Source: Phaeosaccion multiseriatum (lineage: Eukaryota > Ochrophyta, other classes). From it: a DNA stretch of 64,000 nt. Under the pieces are notes generated by a model. The model did not search any database and was not told the origin of the DNA. It saw only the letters and a program-made list of their open reading frames with translations. The position numbers and the translations under genes were made by a program. Positions 54,749-64,000 of the stretch are shown piece after piece. The stretch lies in assembly GCA_965112735.1 (NCBI GenBank), contig OZ218950.1:4526001-4590000 (forward strand). Direction: 5' to 3'. Each line of letters begins with the position of its first letter. The stretch's first letter is position 1.

Positions 54749-57700
54749 TTACTCCCCCTCTAGGGCGGGGAGGGGGAGTGCGGGACCGGCTCCGCGGTTG
54801 AGCCGACCCAGGAAGGCGCGCTCCCGCTCCGAGAGCCACATCTGGTGGCTGCAGCTGACGAGGCGGCGTAGTCGTGTCAGGACGTGGCCCTTGGTGGTGG
54901 AGGAGCCCGAGCGGCCAGTGCGGGTGACCACGTGCTCGGCGAGTGCGTGCAGGAGCGATTGCGCCTGTGCGCCGAGTCGGCCGTGGGTCTCGATGGCGAA
55001 GGTGGAGAGGCGAACACGCTCTCGGTCGTAGGTGCCCCTGTAATGTCGCTCCTTGCGGGTCTCGCTGTTGGCGGCTGCCGCTCCCGGTCTAATGTCCGTG
55101 CGGAGCACATTCAAGGCCGTCCTGCAGAGGTTGTTACTCAGGGTTAGGTCAAGCATGTGCGCCGGGTGGGCAAAGGTGGGGTCGCGGGCTCCGGAGAGGG
55201 CGCCTCGGGGGAGGGTGGCGTCCATGCGGAAGGTCCGGGCGATGTTGTGCGGGGGGTTGAAGAACTCCGAGCTCTCGTGTCCGACGCGGGAGACGCAGTT
55301 CTGCTTGAACATGTCCTCGACGGAGGAGAGCATCCCGGTGTGATAGAGAGTGCTCTGGTTGGGGCACTGGATGGCGTGGGAGGAGTCGGCGCGTGTGTTG
55401 CAGCGGGTGCAGACTAGTGCGTCGGGTTCCCCAGGGCTGTACAGGCAGTTGATGCCGAGGGAGCGTCGTAGGGCCCCTACCATGTCTTGGGCCGGCATGG
55501 AGACCTGTCCAGGTGAGGTGGCGATGAAGCCCATGGCCCCGTCGCTGCTCTGGCTCAGGTGCCGAGACTTGGCCTGTCGGCGAGACTCCATGCCGGTATC
55601 GGCAGCAGCAGCGTCGTCGGGGAGTCGGTCCAGTGAGGCGCGGTACTTGTCCCGGCGTTGCGGCGCTAGGCATCTCTGCAGGGCGCGCTGCGTCTGCTGC
55701 TGCGGGGCCCAGTTGCCCTGGGCGAGGCTGGTGTCGAAGGCGTCCTCGGCTCGTTGGCGGTCCGCTGCTGAGGTGAGCGCGAGGTTGACCAGGGGGAGGG
55801 GGAGATTCATCTCCAGGTCTTGTCGGGAGAGGGTCCCGTCTTCGGCGGCGGCCTGGATGGTGGTGAGGATGTTTTGGACGGAGCTACTCTGGCGGAGGGC
55901 TGGGGCGAGGTCGCGTAGGTCCGCCTCTGGCCAGATGGCTCCCGGTGTGATCACTGACTGGAGGGTGTCGGCAGCTGCGCCCAGGTAGGCTGGTATGGCG
56001 GTGTTGGTGAGGGAGAGGGAGCCCCAACCTCCTTGGGACTGGGGAAGGAACATCTGTTGGTGCTGGTGTGAGGCGAGCTGAAGGTGCGACAGTCGGTCCG
56101 AGGGTGCGCTGGCGATGATGTCTCCGATGGTGTCCGCTCCTGGGAGTTGGAGTAGGGCCTCTCCGACGGCGAGGCTGAGGGCGTCGCCGGGGGAGGCAAT
56201 GGTGTTGGTCGTCTGGCCGGGGGCGGCACCGCGCAGATAGTGCTGGAGTTTTGGCGAGAGTGACTTCGTGAGCAGGAGGAGGGCGGGTTGTGTCTCCTGC
56301 ATGAGGGCGATCTGCTCGGCGAGGTTTAGGAAGGCGTGTCTGTCGGGTCCGTCCACCATGAGTAGGGAGAGGTAACCTCTGATGAAGTCGTCTTGGCCGA
56401 CTGGGAGGCCGACAATGCTCAAGCCGCCGTCCTCGATGATGGTGCCGCCGGTGCGGTCCACAAAGGCGCGCTCTTCCATGGTGACGTGGTGGCCCGGGGG
56501 GGGGAGGTATCGTTGCTTGTCCGTGCGGCGGGTGAGGCCGATGGAGGCGAGGTCGGTGGTGAAGGTGTCGAGAGTGGGCTCGAAGTCGGCGAGGTTGCCG
56601 CGCCAGGGGTGGACGAAGTCGTCCTGGTAGGCCCGGGGTGCGGGGATGCCCTCCTGACGGGCCTCGTTGGTCCACTTCTGTTGGAGGGGGTAGAGTGCGC
56701 AGCAGAAGTTCTTGCTGGCCTCGGGGTCGCCTTGTCCGCCGCTGCCGCGGTTGGTGCGTAGCAGCTGGTTGCCGTCGTCAGACAGGTAGATGAGGTCGCG
56801 GTCCTTCCCAAGGGCGGCGATGTTGTGCTCGATGCCACGGGGGTCGACGAGGGCGGTTCCCGTGAGCGTGGCCGCGGTTGTGACTTCGTTGTGGGCGTTG
56901 CGGAGGTCGCTGGTAGCGACGCAGTAGCCCATGTCGTGGAGCAGTTGGGCGGATTTGGCGACTTTCTCCGTGCCGTTCTTCGTCGCGACGCCAAGCTGGC
57001 CGACGCTCTCGAATGCCTCCTGGTAGGCGGGCTTGTAGTGGATGCCGTGGGTGGAGTGAAAGAGGCGGGTGAGCGTCTCCTTTACGGCGATGGGGCGTCG
57101 TTTCTCGCCGAGAGCGTCGAGGCAGGCATGGGTGAAGAGGCCGTGGAAGTACTCCGGGAGTTTGCCCAGGGACTCGTGGGCAAGGGGGAACTCGTTGACA
57201 AGGAGGAGGAGGAGGTCGGTGCCGTGGGCGGGGTCTTGAAGCATGTCCTTCAGGTGGGAGTAGCGGAGGCCTGAGGGGCCTGGTCCCGAGTGCCAGTTGG
57301 CGTTGATGAGTGCCTGCCGGATGACTCTGCGGTGGTCGGCGTTGTTGGGCTTAGCGTAGCGGCCGGGGTGTGCGGCGATGGTCCGTTGTGCGGTGGCGCG
57401 TGCGGAGGTGATGACCTCTTGCAGGGTTTCCGGGGCTGGCTCGCGTGGGTGCTTGGCGGCGAGGATGTCGAAGGTGGCCTGGTTGCGGGGGGGTTGATGC
57501 TCTGTCGAGGAGAGCGCGCTGGCTGCCTTGCTGATGCCTCCGGGTCGAGCGGTGAGTCCGGCAGCCCACGATCGTTTGGCTGCATCCGAGCGCACGGGGT
57601 CTTGTCGGGGGCGGCGGGCTTGGGCGTTTGCAATGAGCCTGCGAACGTGCTCCTCAATGACGAGGTTGTGGACGTCGTTGGCCATTTGGGCGCGTGAGTA

Positions 57701-59749
57701 CTTGGGGGCGTGGCCGAGGATGAGGGCGGGGAGGAGTTGCCGAAAGTTGAGCCAGGCCCGAGCGGTGTTCCATGCGTCCTCTGGGGCAGCCGGTTCCAGG
57801 GCGGCGCGGATGGAGGTGATGAGTTGCCGGCCGATGTGGAGGTAGAAGGTGGCGAAGTGGAGGTTCTTGTGGAGGTGTTTGACAGTGGGGAAGACGAGTC
57901 CTTTGAGGTCGTATTGTGCCAATCCTTGGATCGTTGGGTGGTCCGAGGTCCAGTGTGGGAGGGGTAGGGGGGGGGGGTCTGCGCCGGGGTCCGGCGCGGG
58001 GTCCCTTGCGTCCTCACCAGGAGGTGGCGCCGGTCCACCTCCTGCGCCGGGTAGCTGTCGTCGGTGGTGGTCGATGACGCCGGTGGTGATGGCGTCCAGT
58101 TCCCGTGCGAGTTGGGCGTGCTGTTCCGGTGTGAAGGCGTGAGTGGCGAGCTGGTTGGCGTAGTGGGTCCTGATGTTGTCGACGGTGATGAGCGGCGGGA
58201 AGCGAGTGGGGCAGGGCTCGTTTCCGGCGCGTTGTTCAAGGATGCTGATGCAGTGGAGTCGGCCGTGGGCGTCAAGGTGAAGGTCTTGCAGGGCGGGGGT
58301 GGCCACCCTGTCGGCCATGCTGCCCGCCTGACAGCGGGGGTGGAAGCTGTGGCCGCAGGGGTAGGAGATCGCCTCTCCTGCGGGGATGACTTCGGCACAG
58401 ATGTGGCAGATCTGGCGTGCCGGGTCGCGCGGGGGGCCAGGTGGTGGGGCCGCAAGGCGGTTGGTAAGGCGGTTGGCCAGGCGTGTAGCAGTGTCCTCCG
58501 GGAGGCGGGAGATGAGGGCCTCGTGGGTTTCCGAGCTGCGGCAGTAGGCGCAGTCGGAGCTGGTGGGGAAGTGCGGTGGATCCGTAGCGTTGTGGAAGAT
58601 GGCGTCGGAGATGCAGTCCGCGTGGGCTGGATGGGGGTGCTGTGCGCAAGCGTGGAAGGGAGCGGTGGGCGCGCTGTTGAGTGGCTCTAGGCAGTACAGG
58701 CAGCGGTCCTGGCCTTCGTCCTCAGGGGGGTCTTGGTCGTCGTTGTCGTCCGGGTCCTCATGGGGTGGGGTTCCGGGGGGGCTACCGGGGAGCGAGGCGG
58801 GGGGGCTGGGGGGTGGGCTGGCTGACGGCCCTCCTGGGGGGGGTCCTCCCCCTGGCCCATGGGGGGGGGAGGGTGGGGGGCTGTCCGTGGGGTCGTTGCG
58901 TGGGGATGTGCTTGTTCCGTCCGGTGGTGATTGTCGGGGGGGCTCTGGGGGCGATGGTGGGGCCATGGGTGGTGCTGGGGGGTCGGGGTCGTCCTCCTTG
59001 CTCTCGTGGGGGTGTGTATCCTCTTGCTTGGACTCCTCCTCCTCTGCCTCGTCTCTCTGGCTCGTGGCACAGGTGCTGCACGTGCCTGGTTGGTTGGAGA
59101 CGGTGGCGCTGTAGTTGTTGCAGGTGGAACATGCGTAGGTGGGGCGGGGTGAGGCGCGGGAGCGTTGGGAGCGGAGGGCCTGAGCGGTCTCTAGGGCGCT
59201 GAGGACGGCCGGCTCCTGTGTCTGGAGGTAGACCTCGTAGGCACGGGCTTGGTTGCGGTGCCATTGGCGTTGGTGGTCGTTGACGTTGCGGCGTGCGTGG
59301 AATCCGAGGGGCACCGGTAGGTGACGGGGGCAGTTTTGGAAGCGGCAGTGGAACTCCGTGGCCGTGGAGAGAGCGTGGCCAAAGGGGAGCACTATGGGCT
59401 GGGGCCTGGGCAGGGGGGGGGTGGAACTGAGTGATCGGCGTTGATGGGCTCGGTCCAGGGGGGTTGGGGGTGGCCCGTGCCGTCGGCGTGGGCGAGGGCT
59501 GCTGTTGCCGGTGGAGGTAGGCGTGGTTGCGTCTGAGTCTTGTTGTCGGGGTGCGTGGTCGTCCACTGGTGCTCGGCGTCTGAGCCTGCCGGGGGGCAGG
59601 ACAGGGGGGGGGTTGGCCTCCCCTTGCTGGTGCGCAGGGGGTGAAGAGCGGCTCCTTGGCGTGTTTCGTCGAGCAGTGGCTGTTGTAGAGGCTGAGCGTG
59701 TACGTGAACGGGGCGGGGGGGAATCTTCCGGTTGGCGGGGGGGAATCAC
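54749..59749 (-). mobile_element. Non-LTR-type retroelement ORF: zinc fingers, RING-like modules, reverse transcriptase, zinc knuckle, restriction-like endonuclease
   Basis: About 1,666 codons in one frame. N-terminal: a C2H2-like finger (FHCRFQNCPRHL...H...H, about 137-165), CSTCNNYSATV...CSTC, a Pro/Ser/Asp-rich linker, then two RING-like Cys/His clusters beginning CLYC (about 352) and CHICAEV (about 448, with CGHSFHPRC). Reverse transcriptase: GPGPSGLRYSHLKDML (about 825), RRPIAVKETLTRLF, the first catalytic Asp in ATSDLRNAHNEV (about 953), GSGGQGDP, and the YxDD box as YQDDF (about 1041). C-terminal: CTRCNTRADSSHAIQC knuckle (about 1450), then FRMDATLPRG...MLDLTLSNN, which fits a PD-(D/E)XK restriction-like nuclease as in early-branching non-LTR elements. 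No integrase, RNase H or LTR was seen. The frame opens with a GTG at 59749, right after a TAG (59758-59756); the first ATG in frame is about 260 codons in. An ATG at 59807 lies in another frame that would join if the G7 run (59737-59743) had an indel. Confidence 0.9.
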
Positions 59750-59945
59750 AGGGCTCTATTGCGTGTGTTGGTTGTTCGCTCTCCGCGTGGCGCTCCAGCG
59801 GAAACATCGATTGACATAATTCCCCCCCCCCCCTTCACTTTGTTCCATACTATCTTCTGCAGGGGCAAGGGGCAAAAAACAAAACAAAAGACAGAAGCAC
59901 CTGCCCTACTGGTGTACTCACTCCGCAATACGAACCTAGTAAACA
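59750..59945. other. Divergent interval between the retroelement and the PPR-SMR gene
   Basis: 196 bp with a run of C (59821-59833) and an A-rich stretch (59873-59890). It must contain the PPR-SMR 5' UTR and the 5' edge of the retroelement. Confidence 0.4.
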
Positions 59946-61571
59946 ATGCTAATGATGAGAGCAATGTCGTTGAGGGGTGTGGCTAGAGTCTACTACTCCT
60001 CTTACATTGGCAGGAATAGAAGAGGACCTGCAACAGTAGGAGGCACCGCCGCTGAACGGCGTACCGACTCAGCTCTCCATCAGCTGAAGCAGCTGCAGCA
60101 GCAATGGTTCTGCTCCTCTACTGGGGGAGATGAGAAGTCGAGGCAGATGCGGCTCATGAGGGAGATTCAAGATCTGGGGAGGAGCAGGGATTGGAAAAGG
60201 GTGGCACCTACTCTGGAGCGCGCACGGCATGAGGGCCTCAAGCCCGACGTGTACTGCATGAGTGCTGCTATTACAGCGATTGGGAAGTGCGGGCGGTGGA
60301 AGGGCGCCTTGGCTCTCTTGGCAGAGATGAAGGCAGAAGGACTCGCTCCCGATCAAATCAGCTACAGCTCCACCATTAACGCATGCGCTAAGGCCAGCCA
60401 ACACGTGGAGGCATTGGGTTTACTGAGGGAGATGAAGGCAGAGGGACTCGCTCCCAATCAGATCAGCTACAGCTCCACCATTAACGCATGCGCTAATGCC
60501 AGCCAACACGTGGAGGCATTGGGCTTACTGAGGGAGATGAAGGCAGAGGGACTCGCTCCCGATCAAATCAGCTACAGCTCCGCCATTAACGCATGCGCCA
60601 AGGCCAGCCAACACGTGGAGGCATTGGGTTTACTGAGGGAGATGAAGGCAGAAGGACTCGCTCCCGATCAAATCAGCTACAGCTCCGCCATTAACGCATG
60701 CGCCAAGGCCAGCCAACACGCGGAGGCATTGGGTTTACTGAGGGAGATGAAGGCAGAGGGACTCGCTCCCAATCAAATCAGCTACAGCTCCACCATTAAC
60801 GCATGCGCCAAGGCTAGCCAACACGTGGAGGCATTGGGCTTACTGAGGGAGATGAAGGCAGAGGGACTCGCTCCCGATCAAATCAGCTACAGCTCCACCA
60901 TTAACGCATGCGCCAAGGCTAGCCAACACGCGGAGCCATTGGGCTTACTGAGGGAGATGAAGGCAGAGGGACTCGCTCTAGACCAAATCACCTACAGCTC
61001 CACCATTCACGCATGCGCTAAGGCCAGCCAACACGTGGAGGCATTGGGCTTACTGAGGGAGATGAAGGCAGAGGGACTCGCTCCCGATCAAATCAGCTAC
61101 AGCTCCACCATAAACGCATGCGCCAAGGCCAGCCGACACGTGGAGGCATTGGGCTTACTGAGGGAGGTGACGGCACAAGGACTTGCTCCGGATACTATCA
61201 GCTACAGTGCTACGATGGACGCTTTGCAGGAGGCTGGCGACGAGGAGGCTGCTGACGAGCTGTACGCAGAGGCCGCGTCGCAAGGGTTCTTCGCACACTG
61301 GCTGGTGCCTGGGAGGGTGATGGACTTGCACGACTTCACCAGGGGAACGAGCAAGGCAGCGCTTCGTCACGTGCTTTCAGAGGGGAAGGTGCAGGTCGAG
61401 ATCAAAGTCATCACAGGCCGAGGCCGAGGCAGCGAGGATGGCGTCAGCGTTCTCAAGCCCGCGGTGCTGGCCTATTTGCAGGAGAGGCCGGGCGTCGAAG
61501 TATGGGAAGACAGACACAACCCGGGGATGGTGGTGATGCGAATCACCGGTCCGGCAGCAACAACCCTCTGA
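59946..61571 (+). CDS. PPR-SMR protein with eight near-identical PPR units
   Basis: A predicted organellar RNA-binding protein, 541 residues in one exon. The N-terminus (MLMMRAMSLRGVARVYYSSY) is a basic, acid-free presequence typical of mitochondria. PPR units follow from about residue 95. Eight copies of a 105-bp unit (60326-61165) encode KAEGLAPDQISYSSTINACA-type repeats differing at only a few residues. The C-terminal Smr domain has MDLHDFTRGTSKAALRHVL and the ITGRGRGSEDG loop, with LxxxH intact in LDLHD counting the LHDF form; many such Smr domains are RNA endonucleases. Each unit has Ser at PPR position 5 and Asp or Asn at position 35, the code for G or A. The copies are near-identical in DNA, including silent sites, so the array expanded recently. 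Proximity to a retroelement may be coincidence. Confidence 0.95.
   Translation: MLMMRAMSLRGVARVYYSSYIGRNRRGPATVGGTAAERRTDSALHQLKQLQQQWFCSSTGGDEKSRQMRLMREIQDLGRSRDWKRVAPTLERARHEGLKPDVYCMSAAITAIGKCGRWKGALALLAEMKAEGLAPDQISYSSTINACAKASQHVEALGLLREMKAEGLAPNQISYSSTINACANASQHVEALGLLREMKAEGLAPDQISYSSAINACAKASQHVEALGLLREMKAEGLAPDQISYSSAINACAKASQHAEALGLLREMKAEGLAPNQISYSSTINACAKASQHVEALGLLREMKAEGLAPDQISYSSTINACAKASQHAEPLGLLREMKAEGLALDQITYSSTIHACAKASQHVEALGLLREMKAEGLAPDQISYSSTINACAKASRHVEALGLLREVTAQGLAPDTISYSATMDALQEAGDEEAADELYAEAASQGFFAHWLVPGRVMDLHDFTRGTSKAALRHVLSEGKVQVEIKVITGRGRGSEDGVSVLKPAVLAYLQERPGVEVWEDRHNPGMVVMRITGPAATTL
60326..61165 (+). repeat. 105-bp tandem repeats within the PPR-SMR gene
   Basis: Eight head-to-tail copies, each 35 codons. 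Most differences are single bases: GAT/AAT at the end of the unit (Asp/Asn), ACC/GCC (Thr/Ala) and GTG/GCG (Val/Ala). Confidence 0.95.
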
Positions 61572-62202
61572 GCGGAAGGATACGCGCAGATGGTCGAGGT
61601 GTGTGGGGGGGGGGGCTGGAGGCGACGGGTGACATAGGCAGCGGGGTATAGTTGAGTGAGGCAAGGCAGATAGCTAGACACGGCCGACAGTATGCTTAAT
61701 GGTGGAACGCTAAGTATTTTTTTGTTTCAAATTTTACTCGTAGGATTTAGTACTCCGGACATGAGTGCGTATGAAAGTGCGTATGAAACCGTCGCGGTCC
61801 TGTGGGCGCATGCGTTGGGGGGTGTAAGGACAGAAGGGTGTGTGGTGTCAGAAAAGGAAGGTGGGTGGTGCCAGGACAGAGGCGGGAGGGTATCAGGGCA
61901 GATCAAGGGGTGGTCGGGACAGAAGGGGCGGGCGTGGGTGAGGCTCAAGCTCGTGTCAGACAGAGGCATATGGGGCAGAGCACCATGTAGAGATGGGGGT
62001 TACGGGGGGGCAGCACCTTGTCGAGCTTCTTCAACAAGACCTCGTCGCAGAACTTTCTGTCCCCGGGGCCCATCTGCCACTTGTGGTGGTGGTTTTTGGG
62101 TTGTGGTTTCTGCGCGTGGGGTGTGCCTTACGTCGGGTCCGATATGCGCTACCTGTTTCGGGCCCAACTACACACACGCACGCACTTACACACACACACA
62201 CA

Positions 62203-62460
62203 CGCACACTTACTCACTCACTCACTCACTCACCCACTCCCTCACTCCCTCACTCCCTCACTCAATCTCCCACTCACACACCCACTCACCCACTCACTTA
62301 CTCACTCACTCACCCACCCACTCACTTAATCACTCACCCACTCACTCACCCACTCACTCACTCCCCCGCTCACTCCCTCACTCACTCACTCACTCCTTCA
62401 CTCACTCACTCACTCACTCAGTCACTCACTCACCCGCCTACTCACCTACTCGCTCCACTC
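62203..62460 (+). repeat. (CTCA)n array
   Basis: About 260 bp of CACTCACTC and CCCTCACTC-like units. It produces His/Ser/Thr/Leu shadow frames only. Confidence 0.93.
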
Positions 62461-62625
62461 AACACACACATGGTGACTGATAGGGGTACACTAGTCAAAG
62501 TAGTCTAAAGTAGTATTTCTCTTACGTTAGATAAGTCGCCAGCGGAAAGGGAAAGTTTGATGGGGGGCGAGGCGTTTCATTCGCTGGCCCTTTCACTTGC
62601 ATCAGTCTCTCGGGAAAATTAAATT

Positions 62626-62698
62626 ATACTACCTGCTGCACCCCAGTATGTCAGTGTTGAGCACATTTAATACTACCTGCTGCACCCCAGTATGTCAG
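62626..62698. repeat. 29-bp direct repeat, 44 bp apart
   Basis: ATACTACCTGCTGCACCCCA followed by GTATGTCAG occurs exactly at 62626-62654 and 62670-62698, with a 15-bp spacer. Confidence 0.85.
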
Positions 62699-63283
62699 CC
62701 TTCCACCCCCTCCACTACACAACGTAAGTCTTTTCTTCTCTCTGCCCGCACGTAGCTGCACATCGACCCTCCCCCCCCCTCTGTCCCCTCTGATGCTCCT
62801 TCCCTACTTCTTCGTGGCGTCGCGAGAGAGAAGCGCCCGGTTAAGCCTCGATGTGTAAATCCCTGCCGGGTGGGGGTATCAACACCCCGAATCCATAATC
62901 CGTCCTTATCCTTGCGTGCTTACATCACTTCGACAGCACTCCAGCACACCGACACCACGCACTAACCCTCACACCTTCTGTATGTAAGCTTCGGACGAAA
63001 GAGAGAGAGAGAGAGACAGAGAGAGAGAAGTCTCAACAAGTCCCTCCCTCTCGTTCTTTCGATCTGCCACCCCCCTCCGCTCCGTATGTCATCCTCGATT
63101 GACAACCCTGACCATGCCCCAGCATCAACATCTGCCAACCACCCTCGCCGCAGTAGACGCAGCAGTTGGTGATACAATGGGACCCGCCGAAGAGGCGTAG
63201 TCCGTCCTTGCCTGCCGGATCGAGAGGATCTGCTGACTCTCTCTCTCTCTCTCCCACTCACTCACTCTCTCTCACTCGCGCAC

Positions 63284-63785
63284 TCACCAACCGAGGGTCT
63301 CTAGAGGAGACGTCCCAGGCCCAGCCCGACCCGCTGTTGGTGGTACATTAGCAGCAATTGGTGGTACAGCCGCAGCAGCAGCTGGCGGTACAGTCACAAT
63401 CGGTGAGGTCTGTGCGCCAGAAGCCAAGGTCACCTCCGCCGAGGAGGAAGAGGGGGGAGAGGAGGAGGAGGAGGACAGTGACGATGACGTCGACGCAGGG
63501 CGCGCAGAGAGCGTAGGAGCAGCAGCAGCAGCAGCAGGAGGAGGAGGAGGAGCAGATGCATGAGCCCCGGGTGGAGGCGATGGTGCAGACGCTTGCATGC
63601 TCCTCGTCCTCCCTTGTACCCCTGCTGCCTTGTCGCACACGGAACAAATGCCGTCAGTGCGATCGTCCTGCTCGTAGTGGCACCATAAGCACTTCCACTT
63701 GCGGTCCTCAGGGGCGGGGAGGGTGTAAATGTATACTTTGACAGACTTCTCTGACCCGCCCCAGCTCACCGCGTTCTTCTCCGTC
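63284..63785 (-). CDS. Partial gene with a C4 (RanBP2-like) zinc finger
   Basis: A probable exon beginning after TTACAG at 63786, preceded by a GT-rich intron (63791-63906 on the + strand). Conserved-looking part: EKSVKVYIYTLPAPEDRKWK, then C-LW-C and GIC-SV-C, a WxCxxC...CxxC pattern similar to RanBP2-type fingers. The remainder is Ala/Pro/Ser-rich with repeated VPP(T/I)A units. The frame reaches TGA at 63286-63284, but the overlapping TG|GTGAGTG is a strong splice donor, so the gene may continue left. Upstream exons are outside the window or unrecognised. Confidence 0.45.
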
Positions 63786-63794
63786 CTGTAATTG

Positions 63795-63906
63795 TGTGTG
63801 TGTGTTGTGTGTTGTGCGTGTGTGTGTGTTGTGTGTGTGTTGTGTGTGTGTGTGTGTTGTGTGTGTGTTGTGTGTGTGTTGTATACGTGTATGTGTGTGT
63901 GTGTGT
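63795..63906. repeat. TG/TTGTG-rich microsatellite
   Basis: About 110 bp of TGTGTGTTGTG-type repeats, probably intronic to the partial zinc-finger gene. Confidence 0.9.
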
Positions 63907-64000
63907 GGATGGGTGGTTGGGTGTTTGGGTGGAAGTGTGAGTGGTGAGTCAATAATCACATCGCGACACGTCACGCCCTTTCTTTGCCCCTACTCCTGCC

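Larger units (their letters stand above)
61572..63283. other. Intergenic, repeat-bearing region
   Basis: No confident gene. It contains a (CTCA)n array (62203-62460), a 29-bp direct repeat (62626-62654 and 62670-62698) and AG-rich stretches near 63000. A frame at 63215-62962 (-) could be spliced to the zinc-finger exon at 63284-63785 through AG|G at about 63215, but this is weak. Confidence 0.4.

Noticed and set aside
58782-59807. ATG-started 341-codon frame overlapping the retroelement N-terminus
   Set aside because: Beyond about the first 20 codons it is Pro/Arg/His-biased and loses the zinc-finger cysteines that are intact in the other frame. Only its first codons might belong to the element.
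61692-62508. Open frames downstream of the PPR-SMR gene
   Set aside because: Their C-terminal halves are (CTCA)n translation and the first halves show no motif or splice logic.
1-64000. CRISPR arrays, bacterial operons, rRNA or tRNA genes
   Set aside because: The tandem repeats have no unique spacers, genes have spliceosomal introns, and no cloverleaf or rRNA-like segment was recognised by eye (a tRNAscan search was not possible).

Overview
The window is nuclear DNA of a photosynthetic stramenopile. The best guess is a eustigmatophyte (Nannochloropsis/Vischeria type), because the light-harvesting protein at 18886-19539 resembles the violaxanthin-chlorophyll a proteins of that group and carries the bipartite plastid presequence (ASA-FVAP) of secondary red plastids. 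Genes are split by spliceosomal introns, mostly GT(A/G)AG...(C/T)AG with CT-rich 3' ends. Microsatellites, minisatellites and triplet tracts are extremely dense, inside coding exons as well as introns. I rebuilt most genes by hand by joining exons whose splice phases agree. Because the tandem tracts throw long shadow ORFs on every strand, splice phase and family motifs were used rather than ORF length.

Layout, left to right. 861-5642 (-): a TALE homeodomain transcription factor, two exons with the 5' end unresolved. 6694-8094 (-): a four-exon PDE6D orthologue (prenyl-binding solubilising factor). 8617-12368 (-): a five-exon major facilitator transporter with phosphate:H+ symporter features. 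12903-15297 (-): five-exon biotin synthase. 15631-18290 (+): a six-exon ABHD1/3/YheT-type alpha/beta hydrolase, divergent from biotin synthase. 18886-19539 (+): the light-harvesting gene. 20123-26331 (-): a Treslin/TICRR-like replication-initiation protein with enormous low-complexity inserts and one unresolved frame change. 26549-29761 (-): a long intronless PPR protein with a degenerate C-terminal Smr domain.

30236-54534 (+) reads as one gene of 30 exons and about 4,770 residues. All 29 introns are phase-compatible. The product has an EF-hand-like segment, a degenerate alpha/beta-hydrolase-like domain with glycine in the nucleophile elbow, long coiled coils, a beta-rich central part, a cysteine knuckle and two C-terminal IQ motifs. 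I do not recognise the family. Just downstream, 54749-59749 (-) is a non-LTR-type retroelement ORF with N-terminal zinc-finger/RING-like modules, a reverse transcriptase, a C-terminal zinc knuckle and a probable restriction-like endonuclease. 59946-61571 (+) is a PPR-SMR protein built from eight nearly identical 105-bp repeats. A partial zinc-finger gene lies at 63284-63785 (-).

The genes do not form one pathway. Possible functional links are weak: PDE6D and the giant calmodulin-type (EF-hand/IQ/coiled-coil) protein would both suit a lineage with flagellated zoospores, and the two PPR proteins and biotin synthase are probably organellar. The most unusual objects are the giant gene, the RING-bearing retroelement, the PPR-SMR repeat array with a readable RNA code, and a short motif (about GCAGTTGGTGRTACA) dispersed in both orientations through low-complexity coding sequence.
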